Source of the DNA: Apostichopus japonicus
Taxonomy: Eukaryota > Echinodermata > Holothuroidea > Aspidochirotida > Stichopodidae
Assembly (NCBI RefSeq): GCF_037975245.1
Contig: NC_092569.1
Span: forward strand, 25,991,168-26,055,167
DNA: 64,000 nucleotides
Direction: 5' to 3'
Below, one piece after another: positions 13,001 to 21,930 of the stretch (its first letter is position 1; every line of letters starts with the position of its first letter). The notes under the pieces are model-generated. The model was not told the DNA's origin and did no database searches. It saw only the letters and a program-made list of their open reading frames with translations. The position numbers and the translations under genes were made by a program.

Positions 13001-16000
13001 AGTCGTAAGAAATGTTTCTCGCATGCGTAACTGATGCATTAATAGTCTGTATGATTTTGTCATAGGCTAAGCCCAATTTATATTGAATATATATAGTTAG
13101 GAATGTCAGGATTTTAGATGAAAATAGTGCTGGGCGGGATTCACGATTTTTAAGACAGTGCTGGGTGGTAATTTTTAGTGCTGGGCGGGGCTGCCCAGTG
13201 CCGTCCAGCATGGGCACATCCTTGCAATAAAGCGTGTTAGTGTGAAAGAAAGAAAGATGTTCAGATTCTTGGGTCCTTTGGATCATGGACTATGTTGGAA
13301 TTCGTAAATATGTACTTTGTTTTCTAGTGTCATATGTTTTATTTAAGTTTTGCCATTCTGCTTTAAAATGATAGTAGATACACTTATCATGTATTTGACA
13401 TTGTAAAGTGTTTGCCCAATTGATTGTGAAAGGAAGTAGAAAGGTCTCTTCCCTATTGAGTCAGAATTAGTGCTTTTTTGAGACGAGACGCCCTTTTTAG
13501 TAAATTAGTGAAATGGCCTTGCGAAAATAGAAGTTTATTATAAGTTTCCGTTTGGCTTCGGTGTCATTGTAAGTTCATTGAAGCGAAGACATTCGATAAA
13601 CAGTGGTAAAATTAAAATTTCAATCCAGTCTGCATTTCCAAATTCTGTTCTTGAATTTAATAACTAAGCACAAATCAGCCTTCACAGAGGTTGCCATGGT
13701 AGCAAAGCAAAATCGTACCCTGTCTGTGGAGTCATAGGGCTTGTTTAAACCTTCCTAATCTCTTCTATATTACTTCACAGTTTGGTCATGAAAACATGTT
13801 TCTCCAGGCTGTAGCCATGCCATGCATACAATACAAAGGGCCAGTCCAATTGGTTCCCTGGATGTCTAGGTCCACAACGTTGGAAGGGACACCCCCTCCC
13901 CCGTGCCCTGTGGCAACAAAACTTTTGACAATGGAGGGTGGTGCTTATATATATACACATAGAGACAGAAACAATTTTAAACTCTTCAAGCTGATAAATC
14001 CACCTTCATCAGTATCTTGTGAATTATATGGTCAAGGCATCATGTTTATGACTTTGTCAAAAAAGTAGCTCACCATGACTACTCATTTGTCTGGCCATCA
14101 AATCTTCCCTTTGCGATGGGACCAGAAAGAAATGGAACCTGTTGTTTTGGGCAAAAACTGAAAGTAAATACATTTGACCTTTAAATGCTCTGTTGAAAAT
14201 AAATGCCAAATTTACTCACAAAGTCTATTTTTAACCAGACATTGTGCCTGGCACAAGATACTTGATTCCTCCAGATTTCAAGTGTACCATAAGCAGCCTT
14301 TATTATTTGTTAAAGGTCACACTGCGGGCAGGTTGACCTTCTGGCAGGGTGACTCCAGTCTGCGAGTGTTCCATTTTTAATCGCAATAACATATCGAGAA
14401 GATAGCCTTATGACCTTTGGTGTTAGTTTTGGCATGTCTAGACTCGGCATTCTCAGAAAGGTAATCAACCTTGTCAGCAGGGTTGCCAAACCAGAGTACT
14501 TTACTCCTCCGCACAACTTTTCAAACAATTTCTGTGACTTGTTTTGTTTCCAGGGATTTTGCATTAGGTCGAATCGCAGACAAGGAGTACTGCCAAGCTA
14601 AGAAGGTGAGTTTGACAATGTGTGTGTTCAGGTGTGTTAAAGTACAACCGGGCGGCGGCGCATTGCACAGAATGGATTTATTTATAGTGCATTGAGGCTT
14701 TATTATATAACGTTTTGTGTCAAGTTCATGCAAAGTTCATCAGGGGGGAAAATTGTTGTGATAATGAAAGGGTCGTACTAAGTTCATGTAGAAACGATTC
14801 ATCAAACATACCACAATCAGCTTCATTGGGTACAATGGAGCAAGTTTGTCTTGATCATTACTGAGCTTGGCAGGCATTAATTTGACCTTGTTGTCTGTTA
14901 TATTGTATGAGGTAGCCTACCACACAGATTAGTCTGAATCTACTGTATGATTAAGTTACAATTAGGCATGATTGATCCTAAAACTCTCTTAGGGTTATTT
15001 ATACTTATAGATGCAAAGCTCACCCCTACAGCTTCCATGTGTTCCTTTTGACTTCAAAATTTATCCTAAGTAGCTTAGCTAGTTTCATCCTAATAGGATT
15101 AATGTTAATCCTAGTGAATTTAAGGATCCGCCAAAGTAGCTTAACTAGTTTTATCCTAATAGGATAAATGTTTATCCTAGTGAATTCAAGGATCATCCAA
15201 AGTAGCTTAACTAGTTTCATCCTAATAGGAATAATGCTAATCCTAGTGAATTCAAGGATCATCCAAAGTAACTAGTTTCATCCTTATAGGATTAATGTTC
15301 ATCCTAGTGAATAACAAGGATCATCCAAAGTAGTTTAACTAGTTTCATCCTAATAGGAATAATGATGTTCATCCTAGTGAAATCAAGGATCATCCTAATG
15401 ACTTTCAGGTTCATCCTAAAGTAGCTTTGAGTTAGGTTCATCCAATTAAGCAGTAATCTTCATCATAACAGCTTTAGTGTTCATTCTAATGGGCTCAAGG
15501 TTTATCCTAACAGTTCTAATACTCATTGTCACAAAGCTTTAGTGTGTGCTCATACCAGCAGCTCTAGTGCTTGTCTTGATAATCCTAACAGCTTTAGTGT
15601 TCATTCATCTTGGATCCAAGGCTAATCCTAATGGCTCCAGTGCTATCCCAATTAGCTTGGGTGTTCATCATAGTAGCTTGAGTGTTCATCCTAATAACTT
15701 GAGTGTTCATCCTAATAACTTGAGTTTTCATCCTTGTTGCTTTAGTGTTTATTCTAATAGCTTTAGTGTTCATTCTAATAGCTTTAGTGTTCATCCTTAT
15801 AGCTTAAGTGTTTATTCTAATAGCTTTAGTGTTCATTCTAATAGCTTTAGTGTTCATCCTTATAGCTTAAGTGTTTATTCTAATAGCTTTAGTGTTCATC
15901 CTAATAGCTTTAGTGTTTATTCTAATAGCTTTAGTGTTCATCCTAATAGCTTTAGTGTTCATCCTAATAGCTTTAGTGTTCATCCTAATAGCTTTAGTGT

Positions 16001-16693
16001 TCATCCTTATGGCTCCAAGATTCATCCTGGTGGATTATGCCCGGCCACACACTGCACACTCGTGCACATAACTCAGTGTTCCATAGGTTTAAAGAAGTAC
16101 CAGCCTCTGACAACTCACGCTGGACACGGAATGCTTGATGAGCTCATATGACGACTGCAAATGACCAGTCTTAGTTTAGGTCACATGCTAAAATATTGTC
16201 CTGGTGATGGGTTGCTTTAGTTACAACTGCAGTCTTACCCACTGCATACTGCTGACTGCCAGTCAGGAAGACACTTACATGTTCAGTTTTCCTGATTGAA
16301 GCCAATGCAAAGTTAAAATGTTGATCCATCGTAATCATAAACCTTGCAAATTGCCCGACTAATCATATATTCCATATATATAACAAGAGTCAGGTTAAGT
16401 CAGTTCATGATCCGTCGGGTAGCAATATAACAGGACTAGATTCATACAAATCGTTTCAAGGGTCTAGGTGTGCATGTGTTCATTACCAAGTATGTTATCA
16501 CAATTGTTATGATCCAGTCAAGCTGTTCAAATATTGGTAATACTTGATGATAAACTTTCTTCCCTCTCTCTCTTGTTCTTTGCAGGCTCAGAATCGCTTC
16601 AAGGTCCCCATGGGAACCAAGTTCTACAGAGTTCGAGTCACAGCATATGACATTAAGTCATCAAGTCACCCTGGGTACCAAAAGTCATTGTAA
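945..16693 (+). CDS. RB1CC1: RB1CC1/FIP200, C-terminal part (10 exons; 5' end outside window)
   Basis: Orthologue of FIP200, the scaffold of the ULK1/Atg1 autophagy-initiation complex, related to yeast Atg11/Atg17. Ten exons join in frame (945-1085, 3095-3195, 3699-3981, 4687-6550, 7350-7539, 9285-9381, 10771-10829, 12091-12237, 14554-14605, 16586-16693), all with GT-AG introns and matching phases. They total 3042 bp: 1013 residues plus stop. Layout: a conserved short segment (1-80), an acidic linker (about 82-260), a long coiled coil (about 262-870) and the Claw domain (about 905-1000). The Claw is the diagnostic part: GDLVWIKFEEAHQNYVVFT, LYFVHSES, KEYCQAKK and AQNRFKVPMGTKFYRV closely match vertebrate FIP200. 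The basic pocket that binds FIP200-interacting regions of cargo receptors is kept (by my alignment human K1569, R1573 and F1574). The N-terminal ubiquitin-like and dimerisation parts must lie upstream. The C-terminal tail is about ten residues longer than in human. Confidence 0.95.
1086..3094 (+). other. RB1CC1 intron with 53-bp minisatellite
   Basis: Noncoding. Nearly half is the 53-bp minisatellite listed separately. Bases 2490-3094 hold no recognisable gene or element and end in a T-rich polypyrimidine tract before the CTTAG acceptor. Confidence 0.8.
1418..2480. repeat. 53-bp minisatellite (about 17 regular copies, decaying at its right end)
   Basis: The unit begins gtacaagtagaattctcctt and contains acaacagcatgggtatgag. 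Spacing between successive cagcatgggt motifs is exactly 53 bp (1868, 1921, 1974). Copies differ by a few bases; one copy near 1690 is shortened. After about 2335 the units become degenerate. 53 is not divisible by three and the minus strand of the unit has no stop in any frame, so long artefactual minus-strand ORFs run through it. It lies inside an RB1CC1 intron. Confidence 0.95.
3095..3195 (+). CDS. RB1CC1: RB1CC1 exon
   Basis: 101 bp, entering in phase 0 and leaving in phase 2 (AG). Encodes INEVNPYNHPLPPV followed by SEDIISLAERVPEL, continuing the conserved segment of FIP200 after the PP-F motif. Acceptor CTTAG, donor GTATGA. The frame was fixed by the neighbours; the other entry phase tested hits a stop. 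Confidence 0.8.
3699..3981 (+). CDS. RB1CC1: RB1CC1 exon (acidic linker)
   Basis: 283 bp; the first G completes the Arg codon split from the previous exon, and the exon ends in phase 0 before GTGAGA. It encodes a low-complexity acidic linker with runs such as EEEEDD and DDDDELDIY. In vertebrate FIP200 the matching region is disordered and carries short interaction motifs. No clear LC3-interacting motif with a strong aromatic core is visible here. Confidence 0.85.
4681..4686 (+). other. NAGNAG tandem splice acceptor
   Basis: The intron ends TTAGCAG before GAACCT. Both AGs (4682-4683 and 4685-4686) are usable and in frame, giving isoforms with or without one Gln at the start of the large RB1CC1 exon. 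NAGNAG acceptors are known to yield such single-residue variants. Which is used here cannot be told from sequence. Confidence 0.6.
4687..6550 (+). CDS. RB1CC1: RB1CC1 large exon (coiled coil)
   Basis: 1864 bp, 621 codons plus one base (phase 1). After about 85 Ser/Glu-rich residues, heptad-type sequence starts near YGELENKIDSLRKKLDDMEL and runs to the exon end. It is rich in Glu, Lys, Arg and Leu with no proline-rich breaks, and is predicted as a long rod. This matches the central coiled coil of FIP200. YGEL, preceded by acidic residues, fits a loose [WFY]xxL LC3-interacting core, but only as a weak candidate. Donor GTAAGC at 6551. Confidence 0.9.
6551..7349 (+). other. RB1CC1 intron, nothing recognised
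   Basis: Noncoding, AT-rich, with a T9G7 run near 6750 and A-rich sequence at 7188-7215. Short ORFs here lack codon structure or homology that I recognise. Confidence 0.7.
7350..7539 (+). CDS. RB1CC1: RB1CC1 exon (coiled coil)
   Basis: 190 bp; two bases complete the Asp codon split from the large exon, and it leaves in phase 2 (AG before GTAGGT). Encodes DKLENLLTSNVDVSSEAQEL and continues helical heptads (ELKEMAETVKVLKQSLDEI). Acceptor TTTCAG. Confidence 0.9.
7625..8285. repeat. 55-64-bp minisatellite, two interleaved monomer types
   Basis: About eleven units carry gatgacaagatgtctgtaga or gatgacacaatgtctgtaga followed by a shared ggtcatctta...gaatgattcacatgaac block. One type has ctcccgatgacaag; the other has gccttcaatccgatgacaca. 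The two alternate irregularly, as expected of unequal exchange in a dimeric array. It lies in an RB1CC1 intron. Confidence 0.9.
8894..9204 (+). mobile_element. LINE 3' fragment with (TCTA)n tail
   Basis: The frame from 8894 reads VPHTKTSRFRNSFLPEGIHL and then stops at 8990. This R-SF-P--I-L-N pattern is typical of the extreme C-terminus of non-LTR reverse transcriptases. About 190 bp of T-rich 3' UTR-like sequence follows, ending in a (TCTA)n tail at 9179-9204. It is 5'-truncated and sits in the intron before the exon at 9285. Confidence 0.6.
9285..9381 (+). CDS. RB1CC1: RB1CC1 exon
   Basis: 97 bp; the first C completes a Ser codon and the exon ends in phase 0 before GTGAGT. Encodes SEDGSVHPADATSKLHALLH and KEQECISLKKQL, the last heptads before the link to the Claw domain. 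Acceptor TTCCAG. Confidence 0.88.
9400..9660 (+). mobile_element. LINE 3' fragment (RT C-terminus, TTATTA tail)
   Basis: The peptide KRSFGDRSFPNAAPRLWNFL, followed by a FRRCLKTFLF segment, is the classic C-terminal motif of CR1/RTE-like reverse transcriptases (SFGDRAF-AAPRLWNSLP). The ORF ends at 9585 and is followed by GTGCTATATAAG and a TTATTA-type tail. It begins only about 20 bp past the RB1CC1 exon donor and lies in sense orientation within the intron. Confidence 0.8.
10024..10449. mobile_element. 410-bp nonautonomous hAT element with 8-bp TSD
   Basis: The element spans 10032-10441. Both ends read CAGTGGTTCCCAAA in inverted orientation (14-bp TIR). It is flanked by a perfect 8-bp direct repeat, ATTTAAAG, at 10024-10031 and 10442-10449. 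Eight-bp duplications and CAGTGGTTCCCAAA ends are features of the hAT superfamily. There is no transposase ORF, so it is a MITE mobilised in trans. It sits in an RB1CC1 intron. Confidence 0.93.
10771..10829 (+). CDS. RB1CC1: RB1CC1 exon (link into Claw domain)
   Basis: 59 bp, entering in phase 0 and leaving in phase 2. Encodes QMHLRNTHMGSKSEKVSLR. SEKVSLRD corresponds to SEKIAIRD, which starts the Claw domain in vertebrate FIP200. Acceptor CTGTAG, donor GTGAGT. Confidence 0.9.
11811..12078 (-). mobile_element. tRNA-derived SINE with 13-bp TSD
   Basis: On the minus strand the element starts near 12060 with a tRNA-like head. Its A box is TTAGCTCAGTGG and its B box is GGTTTGAGTC, about 35 bp apart. 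A body follows with an inverted motif near CCTGCTTGCAGG, ending in a TATACATAC-type tail near 11824. Identical 13-bp direct repeats AAACTCCTTTTTT flank it at 11811-11823 and 12066-12078. The right-hand repeat is the polypyrimidine tract of the acceptor of the next RB1CC1 exon. Confidence 0.88.
12091..12237 (+). CDS. RB1CC1: RB1CC1 exon (Claw domain core)
   Basis: 147 bp, entering with one base (completing Asp) and leaving in phase 2. Encodes GVGDLVWIKFEEAHQNYVVF and TLEATLYFVHSESVHALGL, the beta-rich core of the Claw, and is the most recognisable FIP200 segment in the window. Acceptor CCCCCCAG, directly preceded by the SINE target duplication. Confidence 0.95.
12735..13230. mobile_element. 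484-bp TIR element with 6-bp TSD
   Basis: The element spans 12741-13224. The left end CAGGGATGTGCCCAGG and the right end, as reverse complement CAAGGATGTGCCCATG, form an imperfect 16-bp TIR. A 6-bp direct repeat CAATAA flanks it (12735-12740 and 13225-13230). No transposase is visible. It is GC-rich with repeated GCTGGGCGGG boxes near the right end. The ends resemble hAT-type TIRs, but the 6-bp duplication leaves the superfamily open. It lies in an RB1CC1 intron. Confidence 0.7.
13231..14553 (+). other. RB1CC1 intron, rest, nothing recognised
   Basis: Noncoding. Several short ORFs lack homology that I recognise. It ends at the TTTCCAG acceptor of the following exon. Confidence 0.65.
14554..14605 (+). 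CDS. RB1CC1: RB1CC1 exon (Claw domain)
   Basis: 52 bp; the first G completes Arg and the exon ends in phase 0 before GTGAGT. Encodes DFALGRIADKEYCQAKK, matching the vertebrate LGKVMEKEYCQAKK. The final Lys pair contributes to the basic cargo-receptor pocket. Confidence 0.94.
15030..15420. repeat. about 65-bp minisatellite
   Basis: Five to six units contain tagcttaactagtttcatcc, then taataggattaatg and cctagtgaattcaaggatc. Copies diverge by substitutions and small indels. It lies in the last RB1CC1 intron, directly upstream of the 21-bp array, which shares the CATCCTAATAG core. Confidence 0.85.
15480..16020. repeat. 21-bp minisatellite in last RB1CC1 intron
   Basis: The unit is agtgttcatcctaatagctt plus t (21 bp); the array is most regular from 15730 to 16010. 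As 21 is divisible by three, a plus-strand ORF of 201 codons runs through it with heptapeptides of the type SFSVHPN. That ORF is a repeat artefact, not a gene. Confidence 0.92.
16586..16693 (+). CDS. RB1CC1: RB1CC1 terminal coding exon
   Basis: 35 codons plus TAA at 16691-16693, acceptor TTTGCAG. Encodes AQNRFKVPMGTKFYRVRV, the C-terminal strand of the Claw with the pocket Arg and Phe, then a tail TAYDIKSSSHPGYQKSL not seen in vertebrates. The tail region and the first part of the 3' UTR are tandemly duplicated just downstream. Confidence 0.95.
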   Translation, partial: AQNRFKVPMGTKFYRVRVTAYDIKSSSHPGYQKSL

Positions 16694-16803
16694 TCCTCCC
16701 CTGTGTAGTCAGTACAGTATTGAATATGACATTAGGTCATCAAATCACTCTGGGTAGAGAAGGTCATTGTAGTTTTCCTCCCTGTGTAGTCAGTGTAACA
16801 ATT
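16646..16803 (+). repeat. 79-bp tandem duplication across the RB1CC1 stop codon
   Basis: tatgacattaagtcatcaag at 16646 recurs as tatgacattaggtcatcaaa at 16725, an offset of 79 bp. The similarity continues through CTGTGTAGTCAGT. Copy one holds the last codons and the stop; copy two lies in the 3' UTR. Confidence 0.85.
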
Positions 16804-16889
16804 ACATGATTCCAGCTATGTGCAATTTTCCAGCTATGGCCCAAAAATGTTGATATTGTGCAATTTGAAAGTCACCGTGGCTATAAATA

Positions 16890-17215
16890 TGAGCAGCTAT
16901 TGCTACAGTAGTGTAGCTATTGTTCCAAGCCCTGCAGCTATTGTTACAAGTCCTGCAGCGATCTCAACAAGTCCTGTAGCTATCTCTACAAGTCCTCCAG
17001 CTATCGCTACAAGCCATGCAGCTATCGCTACAAGCCGTGGAGCTATCGCTACAAGCCATGCTATCTCAACATGTCCTGCAGCTATAGCAAACAAGCCCTG
17101 CAGCTATTGCAACAAGCCCTGTAGCTATGGCTTCAAGTCCTGCAGCTATCTCAACAAGTCCGGCGGCTTTCTCAACAAGTCTTGCAGCTATCGCTACAAG
17201 TCCTTCCGTGATAAA
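16890..17215. repeat. 21-bp minisatellite in RB1CC1 3' UTR region
   Basis: About 15 units of the type gcagctatcgctacaagccat, some shortened. It starts about 200 bp after the stop codon, so a transcript reaching any of the downstream poly(A) signals would contain it. The heptapeptide ORF through it is an artefact. Confidence 0.88.
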
Positions 17216-17543
17216 CTAATTTTATGACTGTTTCATTTACGAATCTTCTGACCATCAGTGGATATAGCTGCTTACCTGCTGCTACTCCTGTGAGGTGATT
17301 GTATCGTTAACGTTTGGTAATGAACCCTCTGTGCAAAAGAGTCCCTACCATTTTACAGTCTAATGTTTGTTGAATGTAGTAGTATTATGCCATATTTGCG
17401 CTTTTTACAAGTATCGTTCTGTAAAATTATAAATTCGTTAATATAAACCCGAAATTTGATTAAATAACCAAACGTTTGGGAGAAGATTTGATATATTTTC
17501 TACCAGCATATAGAAATAAGTACAGTTAAGTAATAAGACAGAT

Positions 17544-17669
17544 GTGAAAATTAATTGTGGCAGCAAAACATAATCTTTCTGAAAATACCACGTGGAACAT
17601 TCAGGGGTGAAAATTAATTGTGGCAGCAAAACATAATCTTTCTGAAAATACCAAGTGGAACATTCAGGG
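17544..17669. repeat. 63-bp tandem duplication
   Basis: gtgaaaattaattgtggcag begins at 17544 and again at 17607. The two 63-bp copies differ at about one position (CCACGTGG against CCAAGTGG), so the duplication looks recent. Confidence 0.9.
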
Positions 17670-19164
17670 GTGATGGCAGAGGAGTTTGCCTTATTAAGAG
17701 CATGATGCTTCTTAAGCTTTCCTCCTCATTCCTATCTCCATCTTAAAAATCCCTTCTGCAACCAACCCCCCCCCCACCCCACCCCACCCACAGTTCATTC
17801 TTCTTTCTTTTCGTCAGTTTGAAATATTTGGGAAGATTTGTAGGTGTAAATATTAATTCATAGTACTTATCTAGCAACGCAGACAATTAAAGTATGTACT
17901 TATTTAATATGATAACACAGCTGGCAGCAATTCGAAACAGTGTTGATATTTGAATGAGCCTAGTCTGCAAGGATAGTTGTTATTCGAGACGTAAATAATA
18001 TATTAAAATTGACCAGCATGTGGCCACTTAGGTCCTCAAGAGTGTCATTGTATTTTATAATTCGCTTATTAATTTAATTATCCATTTTTTTCGATCTTGA
18101 TTTCTGTTTTTGTAAGTACATTTCTGTTGATTATGGATTGGAGAATCTGATAATTTATCTTCTTACATAAATGATTTCAGGTGTATTACAACTATCGTGA
18201 TTGGCTTATCGTTAAGCTTCCATTTATGTTATACATATATGTAAAAAAAAAAGGAAATTTTATTTACAAATGGATAAAAATTACGAACAGCGTACAATTT
18301 GAAATAAAACTGAGAAATATGGCTATCCTGTTTCTAATGTAATCATTCTATTCATTAATTATGCCGCAGAGCATTAGCCCCGACGAAGTGATGACGTCAT
18401 CATTTCCACCCAGTGTCATTTTATCTGTTAAGGACCAGTTAGCCGTATGAAGATATGGATTGGACCAACTGTCTCTTAATACGTATTGAGCTTAACGTAT
18501 TATTATATGGTTTTTAGCCATAGACTTCGTTAAACTATTTAACAGGAAAAGAAATCATTACAGAAGTAAAATCAAAATACAAACACTGCAGCTAAGTCTC
18601 CCGTTATGATGAAGGGGAAGGGAAGCTTGAAGTCGTGAGTCTGCATGGAACTTCAAAAAAACTACGTTAATCTTGAACAAAGAAGTCCTATACGTTTAAT
18701 GTCTATACACACCACAGAAGTGCCATTTCTATGTAAACGATTTGGCAGGATGAAAATCTCCATGTTTAATTGAATATATGCATGGCCGCCAGTAAGCTAT
18801 ATATAGACCTGTATCTCACAGACCATACATGCTACTAAGGAATACTGTTTCGTGGTTTCATGCATACCTTTACAGGGGCCCATTTCTCCGTTGACATTTT
18901 GTTACGGAGAGGTGTGCAAACATAGCCTGCTCGCCCCCCCCCCCCGCCCTTACAGATGGCACTTTTACAACGGCAGTGGTTTTTGTTATATTTTTCAAAC
19001 TAACATGTGGGGAGTTCAATAACAACTTGAAATTTGAATAGCAGTGTCTTCGGACATTATGAAACCATATTTGGTCACGTGGCGTATGGAAAGACAGAAA
19101 TCACGAGACGATCAGGATTCAGAACTAATTTCATCGAATTGTTCTGTAACTTATTCACTGACTG
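17670..19164. other. gene-free stretch downstream of RB1CC1
   Basis: No gene recognised. AATAAA at 18303-18308 is a candidate distal poly(A) signal for RB1CC1, but nothing else supports its use. C-runs occur near 17765 and 18935. A TGATGACGTCATCA-type palindrome lies near 18390-18403; it contains the core of a CRE site, but no gene starts nearby. Confidence 0.6.
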
Positions 19165-21650
19165 AATTAACAGACAAATGTCTACACTTGTGTATGTAAA
19201 CTAGAGTAGTAAAGAGAGAAAAGCCTTGTTTATATTTGAAACATACAAGTCACTACACTTGTGTATATAAAGTAGAGCAGTAAAGAGAGAAAAGCCTTGT
19301 TTATATTAGAAACAGACAAGTCTCTACACTTGTGTATATAAAGTAGAGCAGTAAAGAGAGAAAAGCCTTTTTTATATTGGAAACAGACAAGTCTCTACAC
19401 TTGTGTATATAAACTAGAGCAGCAAAGAAAGACAAGCCTTGTTTATATTAGAAACAGACAATTCTCTACACTTGTGTATATAAAGTAGAGCATTAAGAGA
19501 GAAATCCTTGTTTATACTGAAAACAGACAAGTCTCTACACCTGTGTATATAAACTAGAGTAGCAAAGAGAGTAAAGCCTTGTTTATATTTGAAACAGACA
19601 AGTCTCTACACTTGTGTATATAAAGTAGAGTATAGTAAAGAGAGAAAAGCCTTGTTTATATTGGAAACAGACAATTCTCAACCCTTGTGTATATAAACTA
19701 GAGCAGCAAAGAAAGACAAGCCTTGTTTATATTTGAAACAGGCAATTCTCTACACTTGTGTATATAAAGTAGAGCATTAAGAGAGAAATCCTTGTTTATA
19801 TTGAAAACAGACAAGTCTCTACACCTGTGTATATAAACTAGAGTAGCAAAGAGAGTAAAGCCTTGTTTATATTTGAAACAGACAAGTCTCTACACTTGTG
19901 TATATAAAGTAGAGTATAGTAAAGAGAGAAAAGCCTTGTTTATATTGGAAACAGACAAGTCTCTACACCTGTGTATATAAAGTAGAGCATTAAAGAGAGA
20001 AAAGCCTTGTTTATATTAGAAACAGACAAGTCTCTACACTTGTGTATATAAAGTAGAGCAGTAAAGAGAGAAAAGCCTTGTTTATATTGGAAACAGACAA
20101 GTCTCTACACTTGTGTATATAAACTAGAGCAGCAAAGAAAGACAAGCCTTGTTTATATTTGAAACAGACAATTCTCTACACTTGTGTATATAAAGTAGAG
20201 CATTAAGAGAGAAATCCTTGTTTATACTGAAAACAGACAAGTCTCTACACCTGTGTATATAAACTAGAGTAGCAAAGAGAGTAAAGCCTTGTTTATATTT
20301 GAAACAGACAAGTCTCTACACTTGTGTATATAAAGTAGAGTATAGTAAAGAGAGAAAAGCCTTGTTTATATTGGAAACAGACAATTCTCAACCCTTGTGT
20401 ATATAAACTAGAGCAGCAAAGAAAGACAAGCCTTGTTTATATTTGAAACAGGCAATTCTCTACACTTGTGTATATAAAGTAGAGCATTAAGAGAGAAATC
20501 CTTGTTTATATTGAAAACAGACAAGTCTCTACACCTGTGTATATAAACTAGAGTAGCAAAGAGAGTAAAGCCTTGTTTATATTTGAAACAGACAAGTCTC
20601 TACACTTGTGTATATAAAGTAGAGTATAGTAAAGAGAGAAAAGCCTTGTTTATATTGGAAACAGACAAGTCTCTACACCTGTGTATATAAAGTAGAGCAT
20701 TAAAGAGAGAAAAGCCTTGTTTATATTAGAAACAGACAAGTCTCTACACCTGTGTATATAAAGTAGAGCATTAAGAGAGAAATCCTTGTTTATATTTGAA
20801 ACAGACAATTCTCTACACCTGTGTATATAAACTAGAGCAGCAAAGAAAGACAAGCCTTGTTTATATTTGAAACAGACAATTCTCTACACCTGTGTATATA
20901 AAGTAGAGCATTAAAGAGAGAAATCCTTGTTTATATTTGAAACAGACAATTCTCTACACCTGTGTATATAAACTAGAGCAGCAAAGAAAGACAAGCCTTG
21001 TTTATATTTGAAACAGACAAGTCTCTACACTTGTGTATATAAAGTAGAGTATAGTAAAGAGAGAAAAGCCTTGTTTATATTGGAAACAGACAATTCTCAA
21101 CCCTTGTGTATATAAACTAGAGCAGCAAAGAAAGACAAGCCTTGTTTATATTTGAAACAGGCAATTCTCTACACTTGTGTATATAAAGTAGAGCATTAAG
21201 AGAGAAATCCTTGTTTATATTGAAAACAGACAAGTCTCTACACCTGTGTATATAAACTAGAGTAGCAAAGAGAGTAAAGCCTTGTTTATATTTGAAACAG
21301 ACAAGTCTCTACACTTGTGTATATAAAGTAGAGTATAGTAAAGAGAGAAAAGCCTTGTTTATATTGGAAACAGACAAGTCTCTACACCTGTGTATATAAA
21401 GTAGAGCATTAAAGAGAGAAAAGCCTTGTTTATATTAGAAACAGACAAGTCTCTACACCTGTGTATATAAAGTAGAGCATTAAGAGAGAAATCCTTGTTT
21501 ATATTTGAAACAGACAATTCTCTACACCTGTGTATATAAACTAGAGCAGCAAAGAAAGACAAGCCTTGTTTATATTTGAAACAGACAATTCTCTACACTT
21601 GTGTATATAAAGTAGAGCAGCGAAGAGAGAACAGTCTTGTTTACATTTGA
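19165..21650. repeat. 71-bp satellite array with ~710-bp higher-order repeat
   Basis: About 35 head-to-tail monomers of 71 bp, with the core acttgtgtatataaagtaga, then gagagaaaagccttgtttat. Monomer variants (taaactagagtagc, gtagagtatagtaaag, gtagagcattaagag) recur in order. ctgtgtatat with its flanking variants sits at 19541 and 20251 (710 bp), and acacctgtgt at 19821, 20531 and 21240. The repeating block is therefore ten monomers. A 67-codon shadow ORF recurs identically 709 bp apart (20650 and 21359). Confidence 0.95.
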
Positions 21651-21704
21651 ATCCTCGAGGGCGATCAAGATCGTAGTCGCGTGGACTCAGTATCAAACAA
21701 TGTA

Positions 21705-21930
21705 ATCATGAGTCTCCCTATCGCTTCTCCGCCTTTTGGCTAAGATCATGTGTAGTATCTGTTCTTTCAGGGAATGGTGATACACACCTGACGATGATCA
21801 CACAGTCACAGTCCCGATGCAAGGGGACTGGGGTTAGAAGCGGATCAGTCGTTCAGTAGTTTGGTTTTCGTGCCCAGGTTCTTTCCTGGGCGACTTTTTC
21901 TTAAAAAAAGTATCATGAGTCTCCCTATCG
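21705..21930 (+). mobile_element. SINE with U2 snRNA-derived 5' end, full-length copy
   Basis: The element runs from about 21720 to 21911. Its first ~47 bases match the 5' end of U2 snRNA with about two changes (ATCGCTTCTC, GCCTTTTGGCTAAGATCA, GTGTAGTATCTGTTCTT), including the branch-point-recognition segment GTAGTA. The rest is not U2. It has hairpins AGTCCC/GGGGACT and CGTGCCCAGG/CCTGGGCG, then an ACTTTTTCTTAAAAAAAGT end. A 19-bp direct repeat beginning atcatgagtctccctatc flanks it (21705-21723 and 21912-21930), overlapping the first bases of the element. This shows reverse-transcription-mediated insertion. A second copy lies at 23041. Confidence 0.88.

Noticed and set aside
15546-16151. 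201-codon plus-strand ORF with SFSVHPN heptads
   Set aside because: Explained by the 21-bp intronic minisatellite; lies between two confirmed RB1CC1 exons.
18390-18403. CRE palindrome as a promoter
   Set aside because: The TGACGTCA core is perfect, but no gene start can be supported within several kilobases.
21720-21911. Functional U2 snRNA gene
   Set aside because: Only the first ~47 bases match U2. The Sm site and stem-loops III/IV are absent, and a 19-bp target duplication shows retroposition.
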